A DNA stretch of 48,133 nt from positions 1 to 48,133 of the forward strand of contig JAFQUB010000018.1 of the NCBI GenBank assembly GCA_017408735.1, given 5' to 3'. Source of the stretch: Lachnospiraceae bacterium. GTDB lineage: Bacteria > Bacillota > Clostridia > Lachnospirales > Lachnospiraceae. A program made the position numbers and the translations under genes. The notes under the pieces are model-generated. The model did no database searches, was not told where the DNA came from, and saw only the letters and a list, made by a program, of their open reading frames with translations. Below are positions 33,280 to 40,972 of this stretch, in pieces; position 1 is the stretch's first letter, and each line of letters begins with the position of its first letter.

Positions 33280-33352
33280 GCGATAGTGGCTCAGTTGGTG
33301 GAGTACAACCTTGCCAAGGTTGGGGTCGCGGGTTCGAGTCCCGTCTATCGCT
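33280..33352 (+). tRNA. tRNA-Gly (anticodon GCC)
   Basis: The acceptor stem gcgatag pairs with ctatcgc, with discriminator T at 33352. The anticodon arm is caacc-ttgccaa-ggttg with anticodon gcc, and the T arm contains ggttcgagtcc. CCA is not encoded. It stands alone between its own promoter and terminator. Confidence 0.95.
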
Positions 33353-33360
33353 TATATAAT

Positions 33361-33401
33361 ACAGCCATGGGAATCTGAAAAGAGGACTGTGGCTGTTTTT
33401 G
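33361..33401 (+). terminator. Terminator after tRNA-Gly
   Basis: acagccat and gtggctgt pair (one G-T pair) and tttttg follows. The loop is about 19 bases. Confidence 0.7.
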
Positions 33402-33456
33402 TATGCAAAATATTAAGAAAAATGTTGAAAAATCATGAAAATAGCATAAAATATTA

Positions 33457-33485
33457 TTGCAAAACATAGGATGATACTATAAACT
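33457..33485 (+). promoter_or_regulatory. Possible promoter of the AIM24-family gene
   Basis: ttgcaa (33457-33462), 17 bases, then taaact (33480-33485), 45 bases before the start codon. The match is moderate. Confidence 0.4.
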
Positions 33486-33530
33486 GAAATAGTAAACAAA
33501 ATAAACCTAAACAAAAGGGAGAAGTAAAGT

Positions 33531-34211
33531 ATGAAATATGAAATTAAAGGGGATTCCCTTCCGGTCGTTATTTGTGAACTGGAAAATGGAGAAAAGATGA
33601 TAACAGAAAGTGGCGCTATGAGTTGGATGTCACCAAACATGAAGATGGATACATCATCCAACGGTGGTGTGGGAAAAGTATTCGGAAGAATGGTTTCCGG
33701 TGAAAAAATGTTTCAGAATGTATACACTGCTGTAAATGGAACAGGAACCATTGCATTCGCATCCAGCTTCCCAGGTTCTATCAGAGCTGTTGAAATTGCT
33801 CCGGGAAAAGAATTGATCGTACAGAAGTCAGGATTCTTAGCATCGGAAGCAGGAGTAAACTTATCCGTATTCCTTCAGAAGAAAATCGGAAGCGGTTTCT
33901 TTGGTGGAGAAGGATTTGTTATGCAGAAATTGTCCGGTCAGGGAATTGCTTTTATCGAAATCGACGGTTCTACCGTAGAATACGATTTACAGCCGGGACA
34001 GCAGATTGTAGTTGATACAGGCTATTTAGCAGCAATGGAAAGCACCTGCTCCATAGACATCCAGACAGTACCAGGAATCAAAAATATGCTGTTTGGTGGC
34101 GAAGGCATGTTCAACACTGTAGTTACAGGACCGGGAAAAGTCATTTTACAGACACTTCCAATCAGTAATGTAGCTGCGTGCATACGACCATATATACCAA
34201 CAGGAAACTAA
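33531..34211 (+). CDS. AIM24 / TIGR00266 family protein
   Basis: The 226-residue protein has the repeated beta-strand pattern of this family: ITESGAMSWMS, VYTAVNGTGTIAFASSFPG, VQKSGFLASE, GIAFIEIDGSTVEYDL, VDTGYLAAME and TVVTGPGKVILQTLP. The fold is a beta-helix-like trimer related to the tryptophan RNA-binding attenuation fold. Bacterial function is not established. Codon use resembles highly expressed genes. It is a single-gene unit with a terminator just after it. Confidence 0.9.
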   Translation: MKYEIKGDSLPVVICELENGEKMITESGAMSWMSPNMKMDTSSNGGVGKVFGRMVSGEKMFQNVYTAVNGTGTIAFASSFPGSIRAVEIAPGKELIVQKSGFLASEAGVNLSVFLQKKIGSGFFGGEGFVMQKLSGQGIAFIEIDGSTVEYDLQPGQQIVVDTGYLAAMESTCSIDIQTVPGIKNMLFGGEGMFNTVVTGPGKVILQTLPISNVAACIRPYIPTGN

Positions 34212-34217
34212 GGATAC

Positions 34218-34255
34218 AAAGCATTTCAGAGGGAGTCTGGAGTGCTTTTCTTTTT
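34218..34255 (+). terminator. Terminator of the AIM24-family gene
   Basis: aaagcatttcag and ctggagtgcttt pair with several G-T pairs around agggagt. tttctttttg follows. Confidence 0.75.
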
Positions 34256-34283
34256 GGGGTGGGGAAGTGTGGGGTGGCAGTAC

Positions 34284-34472
34284 GCCCATGATAGGCACAG
34301 AAGCTTGTCTTCGCAGGCGGAAAACAACGCGGAGTTAAACTAACTTCTAAGCCGCACTAAGTTCGTCGCTGGAGGGGCTCCTCACTAAGTGCTTGCTAAG
34401 AAGTGGATTTCAACTCCGCTAAAAGCGTTTCCTGAACGCCTGCGAAGACAAGCTTCTGTGCCTATCATGGGC
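34284..34472. repeat. 189-bp element with perfect 36-bp inverted arms
   Basis: 34284-34319 is the exact reverse complement of 34437-34472. The arms begin gcccatgataggcacag and end ctgtgcctatcatgggc. Between them further matches nest: gcggagtt (34329-34336) with aactccgc (34412-34419), acttct (34343-34348) with agaagt (34399-34404), and gcactaagt with actaagtgc except one base. The whole can fold into one long hairpin. No gene fits. It may be a MITE, a REP-like repeat or a structured RNA. It is much more GC-rich than its surroundings. Confidence 0.85.
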
Positions 34473-34560
34473 TGTGCATGGCAACCGCAACAGATTCTGC
34501 CACAAAAAAAGAAAGGCATACCAGACGTTGAGGGATTTTAAATTCCTTAAGGGAACTTTA

Positions 34561-34677
34561 TCTGTATATAATACAAGAATGTAGGAAGAGAGAGTTTGTG
34601 GCTGGTCAGGAAGCAGTTGTCCCCATTATGAGCGTGCTGTCCGCCACCAACTTACTCCTATCATCTTATATACAGAA
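34561..34677. other. Second dyad structure before prfC
   Basis: tctgtatataa (34561-34571) pairs exactly with ttatatacaga (34667-34677). Inside, tagga (34582-34586) matches tccta (34656-34660) and agtttgtggc (34593-34602) matches gccaccaact (34643-34652) except one position. caagaatgt (34574-34582) also matches acattcttg (34687-34695) outside, which would compete. Together with the 189-bp element this fills the 608-base stretch 34212-34819, where I see no gene. Confidence 0.5.
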
Positions 34678-34692
34678 AATCCAACCACATTC

Positions 34693-34721
34693 TTGACAAC
34701 CCCCAACCCCTATTGTACAAT
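34693..34721 (+). promoter_or_regulatory. Sigma-A promoter of prfC
   Basis: ttgaca (34693-34698), a 17-base C-rich spacer and tacaat (34716-34721) precede prfC by about 100 bases. Confidence 0.7.
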
Positions 34722-34819
34722 TAGTACTTAGATTGTATAAGATATCCTAAGTTTAGTATGCCGAAGCATAGGAAAATCTAGAAACATGAAGTGAGGTCCG
34801 GATGGACAAGGAGGATAAC

Positions 34820-36409
34820 GTGGCAGATTATAGTAAAGAAATAGGTCGTAGAAGAACCTTTGCAATTATTTCACACCCGGATGCGGGAAAAACTACATTA
34901 ACAGAGAAATTTTTGCTTTATGGTGGAGCAATTAATCTAGCAGGCTCTGTAAAAGGAAAAGCAACTGCAAGACATGCAGTGTCTGACTGGATGGAAATTG
35001 AAAAAGAAAGAGGTATTTCTGTTACTTCATCTGTACTCCAGTTTGAGTATGATGGCTGTTGCATCAATATTCTGGATACACCCGGGCATCAGGACTTCTC
35101 TGAAGATACTTATAGAACATTGATGGCTGCGGATTCCGCAGTGATGGTAATTGATGCTTCCAAAGGTGTGGAAGCACAGACAAGAAAGTTATTTAAAGTA
35201 TGTGTGATGCGTCATATTCCAATTTTTACCTTTATTAATAAGATGGATAGAGATGCTAACGATACTTTTGATTTGTTAGATGAAATTGAAAAGGAACTGG
35301 GAATTGCAACTTGCCCGGTAAACTGGCCGATTGGCTCAGGAAAAGGGTTTCGAGGTGTATATGATAGAACTGAAAAGAAAGTGTTGCTTTTCTCTGACAC
35401 CGAAAAAGGAACCAAAGAAGGCGAAGAAGTAGCCGTTGATTTAGAAGGAAATGATTTGGAAAAATACATTGGTGAGGAAGCGGCTGCCACGTTAAGAGAA
35501 GAAATTGAACTGTTAGACGGTGCCAGTGCTGAATTTGACCAGGAATTGGTGTCAAAGGGTGAACTTTCGCCGGTGTTTTTTGGTTCAGCGCTGACAAACT
35601 TTGGTGTGGAAACATTCTTAAAACACTTTTTGAGTATGACATATGCGCCACTTCCAAGAATTGCTGACGGAAAAGAAGTTGACCCAATGACAGAAGATTT
35701 TTCAGCGTTTGTATTTAAAATTCAGGCAAATATGAACAAGGCCCATAGAGATAGAATTGCATTTATGAGAATTTGTTCCGGCAAATTTGATGCAGATAAA
35801 GAAGTGTATCATGTGCAGGGAGGGAGAAAGCTTCGCCTTTCTCAGCCACAGCAGTTGATGGCGCAGGAGAGAAAGGTAATTGAAGAAGCATATGCAGGTG
35901 ATATTATCGGTGTGTTTGATCCGGGGATTTTTTCTATTGGAGATACCATTTGTATGCCGGGAAAGAAATTTGAATATGAAGGGATACCTACCTTTGCACC
36001 AGAGCATTTTGCCAGAGTGCGTCAGGTAGACACCATGAAACGTAAGCAGTTTGTAAAGGGAATTACGCAGATTGCGCAGGAAGGTGCTATTCAGATTTTC
36101 CAGGAACATAACACCGGTATGGAAGAAATAATTGTGGGAGTAGTTGGGGTTCTACAGTTTGATGTGTTAAAATACAGACTGGAAAATGAATATAATGTAG
36201 AAATACGCATGGAAAATCTTCCATATGAACATATCAGATGGATTGAAAATGATGAAATCGATTTAAATAAGATTTCAGGAACTTCTGATATGAAAAAGAT
36301 AACTGATTTGAAGGGAAGACCGTTGCTTCTGTTTGTTAACAGCTGGAGTATCGGCATGACATTAGAAAGAAATGAAGGATTAGTATTATCAGAATTTGGA
36401 CGGAATTAA
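34820..36409 (+). CDS. prfC: Peptide chain release factor 3
   Basis: RF3 is a translational GTPase that recycles RF1/RF2 from ribosomes after termination. The 529-residue protein has AIISHPDAGKTTLTEKF (G1), RGISVTSSVLQF (G2), DTPGHQDFSEDTYR (G3), FINKMDRDA (G4), and the C-terminal domains through VGVLQFDVLKYRLENEY. I chose GTG 34820 because aaggagg at 34808-34814 is five bases upstream and the product then begins MADYSKEIGRRRTF, like the family. ATG 34802 in the same frame also has a weaker site (gaggt) and would add six residues. The transglutaminase-like gene follows after three bases. Confidence 0.95.
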   Translation: MADYSKEIGRRRTFAIISHPDAGKTTLTEKFLLYGGAINLAGSVKGKATARHAVSDWMEIEKERGISVTSSVLQFEYDGCCINILDTPGHQDFSEDTYRTLMAADSAVMVIDASKGVEAQTRKLFKVCVMRHIPIFTFINKMDRDANDTFDLLDEIEKELGIATCPVNWPIGSGKGFRGVYDRTEKKVLLFSDTEKGTKEGEEVAVDLEGNDLEKYIGEEAAATLREEIELLDGASAEFDQELVSKGELSPVFFGSALTNFGVETFLKHFLSMTYAPLPRIADGKEVDPMTEDFSAFVFKIQANMNKAHRDRIAFMRICSGKFDADKEVYHVQGGRKLRLSQPQQLMAQERKVIEEAYAGDIIGVFDPGIFSIGDTICMPGKKFEYEGIPTFAPEHFARVRQVDTMKRKQFVKGITQIAQEGAIQIFQEHNTGMEEIIVGVVGVLQFDVLKYRLENEYNVEIRMENLPYEHIRWIENDEIDLNKISGTSDMKKITDLKGRPLLLFVNSWSIGMTLERNEGLVLSEFGRN

Positions 36410-36412
36410 TAT

Positions 36413-37654
36413 ATGAGGAAAAAAGAGGGAATCCTGCTGATTCTTGTGATCCTGATTGTAGTGTTGGGATTAACAGGAAAATACAGTAATATATTAGGTA
36501 TAATACAACAAAATATTGGTAGTCCGGGAGATTTTAGCGGAAGTAAAGTTATCTCTGATGTAGTAGTGCCGGCAGCAAATGCTGCGGAAACTTCAACACA
36601 GGGAAGAAAGGTGAACTATGAGCAGTTAAAGGCATTGTCTTATGAACAGGCTTATTGTTATCAGCTTTTAAATGAAGATGAGAAGAAGATTTATGTTGAG
36701 ATTCTGGGAGCGTTAAATGAACTAAATGGAGATGTAACTCTTTCTTCCACAGATGTGGAGCAGGTAGTGAAAATACATGAGTATGTGTGTGCGGACAATC
36801 CGGAGCTGTTTTGGGTGAATGGTTATCAGGTGAAACCTTACGAAGTAGCTGGAGAAACAGTACAGATAAAGTATTCCGGACTTTATACTATGAATAGAGG
36901 TCAGAGAAAGAATTATCAGGATGCTATAGCAAAGGTGACCGATGTATGGCTGGAAGAAATTGCCCAGTGCAGCGATGAATATGAAAAAATTAAAAAAGCA
37001 TATGATTTAATTATTTCGAATACAAGCTATGATGCAAATGCGGAGGAAAGTCAGAACATTGTAAGTGTATTTATTAGTGGCAAATCTGTATGTCAGGGAT
37101 ATGCAGAAGCATTTCAGTATTTATTGAAATGCTCCGGGATACAGAGCATAGTAGTGTCTGGAACAGCCTTTAATGGAGAGAAAACAGAGCCTCATGCATG
37201 GAATTTGGTTCGCATTGGTGAAAATTACTATCAGTTTGATGTTACTTGGGGTGAACCAAATTATCAGGCTGATGAGATTGGAACCAGAGAAGTAGACTGG
37301 GAGGTTTCATACAAATATTTTGGAATTACGGATAAGGAAATTTACGTAAATCATACAGCGGAAATGGAGATTCCATTGCCGGAATGTAATAGTACCGAGT
37401 ATAATTATTATGTAAAAGAAGGATACTATTATGAAGAACTGGATAAGGAACAGTTGAAATTGCAGTTTATGGAAGCGGAACAATCCGGTACCGGAGTGGC
37501 TCATATACGCTGTGACAATAGTTTGCTGTATAAAGAAATGGTAACGTATTTGATAGAAGATTCTAAAGTGTTTTACATTATCAAAGAACATAAAGAAATC
37601 CAGTATTCTTTGGATGAAGATAAGATGTGCATTGATATTTTTTGGAATATATAA
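36413..37654 (+). CDS. Exported transglutaminase-like domain protein
   Basis: The 413-residue protein has an N-terminal membrane or signal segment (about 5-25, GILLILVILIVVLGLTG) and a transglutaminase-like core with a full Cys-His-Asp triad: Cys227 in SVCQGYAEAF, His261 in PHAWNLV and Asp276 in QFDVTWGEP. Such bacterial proteins act as peptidases or cross-linkers at the cell surface, and the substrate is unknown. About 100 residues after the core are unassigned. It lies three bases after prfC, so co-transcription is likely, though a functional link is not obvious. Confidence 0.85.
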   Translation: MRKKEGILLILVILIVVLGLTGKYSNILGIIQQNIGSPGDFSGSKVISDVVVPAANAAETSTQGRKVNYEQLKALSYEQAYCYQLLNEDEKKIYVEILGALNELNGDVTLSSTDVEQVVKIHEYVCADNPELFWVNGYQVKPYEVAGETVQIKYSGLYTMNRGQRKNYQDAIAKVTDVWLEEIAQCSDEYEKIKKAYDLIISNTSYDANAEESQNIVSVFISGKSVCQGYAEAFQYLLKCSGIQSIVVSGTAFNGEKTEPHAWNLVRIGENYYQFDVTWGEPNYQADEIGTREVDWEVSYKYFGITDKEIYVNHTAEMEIPLPECNSTEYNYYVKEGYYYEELDKEQLKLQFMEAEQSGTGVAHIRCDNSLLYKEMVTYLIEDSKVFYIIKEHKEIQYSLDEDKMCIDIFWNI

Positions 37655-37659
37655 ATAGG

Positions 37660-37688
37660 TTGGCAAAAAAAATCTTTTCTGATATACT
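37660..37688 (+). promoter_or_regulatory. Sigma-A promoter of the Asp23-nusB-xse operon
   Basis: ttggca (37660-37665), a 17-base spacer with an A-run and tatact (37683-37688) precede the Asp23/Gls24 gene by 54 bases. Confidence 0.7.
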
Positions 37689-37742
37689 TGAAGAAATGAG
37701 TATTGGCAGTGCAGTGAACTATGAAAATTTGGAGGTATTATT

Positions 37743-38123
37743 ATGACAGAGGATAGAAATGTGTATACAATTCATGAAGACGGAGAGCTTGGGGCGGTGC
37801 AGATTGCGGATGAGGTTGTTGCCATAATTGCGGGGCTTGCAGCTACAGAAGTGGATGGTGTTACATCCATGGCAGGAAATGTGACAAATGAATTAGTCAG
37901 CAGACTTGGAATGAAGAATCTTTCTAAGGGTGTTAAGGTGAGTGTGACAGGAGGAAAGGTAAACGTATATCTTGCGTTACATCTTTCTTATGGTTACAGC
38001 ATTCCTGCTACCAGTGTCAAGGTGCAGGAAAGAGTAAAAACTGCTATTGAAAATATGACAGGTCTGGAAGTTTTAGAAGTAAACATCAGAATTGCCGGCG
38101 TTGATATGGAAAATGGAAAATAA
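37743..38123 (+). CDS. Asp23/Gls24 family envelope stress protein
   Basis: The 126-residue protein has the family core: QIADEVVAIIAGLAATEVDGV, a basic GVKVSVTGGKVNVYLALHLSYG stretch, and VQERVKTAIENMTGLEVLEVNI. Members are abundant membrane-associated proteins linked to alkaline and envelope stress. Placement just upstream of nusB is common in Firmicutes (YqhY in Bacillus, linked to acetyl-CoA carboxylase regulation), so this is a YqhY-type member by position. The ribosome binding site is ggaggt. Confidence 0.93.
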   Translation: MTEDRNVYTIHEDGELGAVQIADEVVAIIAGLAATEVDGVTSMAGNVTNELVSRLGMKNLSKGVKVSVTGGKVNVYLALHLSYGYSIPATSVKVQERVKTAIENMTGLEVLEVNIRIAGVDMENGK

Positions 38124-38145
38124 TTCAAACATAGAAAATAGTCAG

Positions 38146-38175
38146 AGGGGTTGACCGGAATCAGGGTTAATCCCT
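38146..38175 (+). other. Hairpin between the Asp23-type gene and nusB
   Basis: aggggttgacc and ggttaatccct form an 11-pair stem with two G-T pairs and an eight-base loop. Only ttt follows, so it is a weak terminator or a processing site. Confidence 0.45.
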
Positions 38176-38222
38176 TTCGTAAGTTAAAGTATAAAGATAA
38201 TGCGTACCAGTAGGAGGAAAGT

Positions 38223-38636
38223 ATGAAAAGAAGTGAATTAAGAGAAAATATTTTTAAGTTGTTATTTCGTGTGGAATTTAACGGGAAAGAAGAAATGAAA
38301 GAACAGGTAAATCTGTATTTTGATGATATTCCAGTGGAAGGTAGCAACTCAATTTCAGAGAAAAATCAGAAGTATATTCAGGATAAATATCATGCCATTG
38401 TGGAAAAATTGGAAGAGATTGATAAAGAAATTGAAGAGGTATCCGATGGTTGGCAGATTTCCAGAATGGGTAAGGTGGAACTAACTATTATTCGTCTGGC
38501 TCTTTATGAAATTCGTTACGATGAAGATGTACCTACCGGTGTTGCTATCAATGAAGCGGTAGAACTGGCAAAGAAATTTGGTGGAGAGGACGCGCCATCC
38601 TTTATCAATGGAATTTTGGCAAAAATGGTAGCATAA
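38223..38636 (+). CDS. nusB: Transcription antitermination factor NusB
   Basis: NusB binds boxA RNA with S10 in antitermination of rRNA operons. The 137-residue all-helical protein has RSELRENIFKLLFRVEF at the start, WQISRMGKVELTIIRLALYEI and VAINEAVELAKKFGGEDAPSFINGIL, the conserved blocks. A strong site taggagga precedes the ATG. xseA follows after 23 bases, a usual Firmicute order. Confidence 0.96.
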   Translation: MKRSELRENIFKLLFRVEFNGKEEMKEQVNLYFDDIPVEGSNSISEKNQKYIQDKYHAIVEKLEEIDKEIEEVSDGWQISRMGKVELTIIRLALYEIRYDEDVPTGVAINEAVELAKKFGGEDAPSFINGILAKMVA

Positions 38637-38659
38637 TATACTGAGTGTGGAGGTGTGAA

Positions 38660-39865
38660 ATGGCAAATACTTATACAGTATCCCAGGTAAATACATATAT
38701 CAAAAATATGTTTGCCCAGGACTTTTTCTTAAAAAGAGTATATGTAAAGGGCGAAGTATCTAATTGTAAATACCATACCTCCGGTCATATTTATTTTACG
38801 ATAAAAGATGAAAATACTACGTTGGCATGCATTATGTTTGCCGGAAAGCGAAGAGGTTTAAATTTTCGTCTGGAAGAAGGACAAAAAGTTATTGTGGGCG
38901 GCAGTGTGGAGATTTTTGAGCGGGATGGAAAATACCAGCTGTATGCCAACCAGATTACGTTAGACGGTGCAGGCGAATTATATCTGCGCTTTGAAGCATT
39001 GAAGAAAGAACTGGAAGAAATGGGAATGTTTGCAGAAGAATATAAGCAGCCCATCCCTGCTTATGCAAAAACTGTGGGAATTGTGACAGCAGCTACCGGT
39101 GCAGCAGTACGTGACATTATTCAGGTGTCCACCAGAAGAAATCCCTATGTCCAGTTGATTTTATACCCGGCACAGGTACAGGGAGAGGGCGCAAAAGAAA
39201 GCATTGTAAAAGGCATACAAATGTTAGATGCCTATGGTGTGGACGTAATTATTGTAGGTCGTGGTGGCGGTTCTATTGAGGATTTGTGGGCATTTAACGA
39301 AGAAATGGTTGCCAGGGCAATTTTCGACTGTAGTACACCGATTATTTCGGCAGTTGGGCATGAAACAGATGTTACCATCGCAGACTATGTGGCAGATTTA
39401 AGAGCACCTACACCGTCAGCAGGCGCAGAACTTGCTGTCTGCGATGTTCAGGAAGTGCTTCAAAAAATTCAGCGTTATGAACAGGCCTTAAAACGAAATC
39501 TGGAAGTCAAGGTGGTTTCCAAGCGGCAGCAGTACGAAAACTATAAGGTACGCTTAAGAGCTTTAAGTCCCGAAATAAAAGTAAGAGAAAAACAACGGCA
39601 GTCCTTAGAGCTGGAGCGCAGACTAGAGGAAGGAATGAAGCGTTATATAGAACAGTACCGTCACAGATTGCAGTTATACATTGAGCGGTTGAATGGACTT
39701 TCACCAGTATCTAAATTGAATCAGGGCTATTCTTTTGTGGCGAAAGATACCAAGGCAGTAAAGAGCATTACAGATGTGTCAAAGGATGACATGTTGGAAA
39801 TTAATGTAACAGATGGAACGATAAATGCAAAAGTTGTAACCGTAAAAAAACAAAAACGAGTATAA
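38660..39865 (+). CDS. xseA: Exodeoxyribonuclease VII large subunit
   Basis: The 401-residue subunit has an OB-fold (about 1-100, VSQVNTYIKNMF, VKGEVSNCKYHTSGHIYFTIKD) and a catalytic domain with GIVTAATGAAVRDIIQVSTRR, IVGRGGGSIEDLWAFNEE and SAVGHETDVTIADYVADLRAPTPSA-type blocks, followed by a long coiled coil. Exo VII degrades single-stranded DNA in repair. I chose ATG 38660 because ggaggtg lies just upstream. A GTG at 38645 overlaps no site. Confidence 0.96.
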   Translation: MANTYTVSQVNTYIKNMFAQDFFLKRVYVKGEVSNCKYHTSGHIYFTIKDENTTLACIMFAGKRRGLNFRLEEGQKVIVGGSVEIFERDGKYQLYANQITLDGAGELYLRFEALKKELEEMGMFAEEYKQPIPAYAKTVGIVTAATGAAVRDIIQVSTRRNPYVQLILYPAQVQGEGAKESIVKGIQMLDAYGVDVIIVGRGGGSIEDLWAFNEEMVARAIFDCSTPIISAVGHETDVTIADYVADLRAPTPSAGAELAVCDVQEVLQKIQRYEQALKRNLEVKVVSKRQQYENYKVRLRALSPEIKVREKQRQSLELERRLEEGMKRYIEQYRHRLQLYIERLNGLSPVSKLNQGYSFVAKDTKAVKSITDVSKDDMLEINVTDGTINAKVVTVKKQKRV

Positions 39866-39878
39866 GGTAGTGATAACT

Positions 39879-40088
39879 ATGGCAGGAAAAGAAAAGACAA
39901 TTGAAAGCATATTTGAAGAGTTGGAAGAAAAGGTAAATTTATTAGAAAGTAGGGACATTACCTTAGAAGATGCTTTTAAGACCTATGCAGAGGGTATGAA
40001 ACTGTTAAAATCGTGTAATGATAAATTAGACAAAGTAGAGAAAAAGGTTATGCTGATGAATGAGGAGGGAAATGTAAGTGAATTTTAA
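39879..40088 (+). CDS. xseB: Exodeoxyribonuclease VII small subunit
   Basis: The 69-residue helical protein has the family pattern SIFEELEEKVNLLESRDITLEDA and YAEGMKLLKSCNDKLDKVEKKV. Several copies wrap the coiled coil of XseA. ATG 39879 is preferred; an upstream GTG at 39870 is too near the aagg site. The end overlaps ispA by 11 bases. Confidence 0.94.
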   Translation: MAGKEKTIESIFEELEEKVNLLESRDITLEDAFKTYAEGMKLLKSCNDKLDKVEKKVMLMNEEGNVSEF

Positions 40089-40962
40089 GGCAGAAATGGA
40101 ACAGAGAGTTTCCAAAATCGAACAAATTCTTCAGGAGTACCTTCCAAAAGAAGAAGGATTTCAAGAAAATATTATGTCAGCAATGAATTATAGCATTACA
40201 GCTGGAGGAAAACGTATTCGTCCAATGCTTATGATGGAAACATATCAGTTGTTTGGTGGCAAAAGTAAGGTGATTGAACCTTTTATGGCAGCCATGGAAA
40301 TGATACATACCTACTCACTGGTGCATGATGATTTACCAGCTATGGATAATGATGAATATCGTCGTGGCAGAAAAACCACTCATATAGTATATGGGCATGC
40401 CATGGGAATCCTGGCAGGAGATGCCTTGTTAAATTATGCGTTTGAAACAGCTTTTCGTGCCTTTGATATGGAAGAAAACAAAGGAATTCCAAAAGCATTG
40501 CAAGTACTGGCAGGTAAAGCAGGAATTTACGGTATGATTGGCGGCCAGGTAGTAGATGTGGAAGCGGTAGGAAAGCCATTGGAACGGGAACGTTTGGACT
40601 TTATATACCGTTTAAAGACGGGTGCTTTAATTGAAGCATCTATGATGATTGGTGCGATTCTTGCAGGTGCTTCTGAAAAACAGGTGGAACAGGTAAGAAG
40701 TGCAGCGGCTGATATTGGTTTGGCATTCCAGATACAAGATGATATTTTGGATGTGACCAGTACCACAGAAGTTCTGGGTAAACCGGTATTCAGTGATGAA
40801 AAGAACAATAAAACTACGTATGTAACCTTTGAAGGTCTGGAAGCATCTGCAAAAGATGTGGAAGGCTTGTCAAAACATGCTATAGAAACAGTAAATGGTT
40901 TTCATGGGGAAAAGGAATTTCTTGTGGAATTGATTCAGTATTTGATTCACAGGGAAAAATAA
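40078..40962 (+). CDS. ispA: Polyprenyl (farnesyl) diphosphate synthase
   Basis: The 294-residue enzyme condenses IPP with DMAPP and GPP. It has the two Asp-rich motifs: DDLPAMD (Asp84, Asp85, Asp90) and DDILD (221-225), plus GGKRIRPML and GQVVDV. The layout is that of short-chain synthases making farnesyl diphosphate, which feeds undecaprenyl carriers for the cell-wall steps encoded upstream. Start is GTG 40078, eight bases after gaggaggg, inside the end of xseB. dxs of the same pathway follows. Confidence 0.95.
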   Translation: MNFKAEMEQRVSKIEQILQEYLPKEEGFQENIMSAMNYSITAGGKRIRPMLMMETYQLFGGKSKVIEPFMAAMEMIHTYSLVHDDLPAMDNDEYRRGRKTTHIVYGHAMGILAGDALLNYAFETAFRAFDMEENKGIPKALQVLAGKAGIYGMIGGQVVDVEAVGKPLERERLDFIYRLKTGALIEASMMIGAILAGASEKQVEQVRSAAADIGLAFQIQDDILDVTSTTEVLGKPVFSDEKNNKTTYVTFEGLEASAKDVEGLSKHAIETVNGFHGEKEFLVELIQYLIHREK

Positions 40963-40972
40963 GGAGATTCGT

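Noticed and set aside
33280..33352. tRNA-Gly as an attachment site for an element
   Set aside because: No integrase gene or duplicated tRNA 3' end lies beside it.
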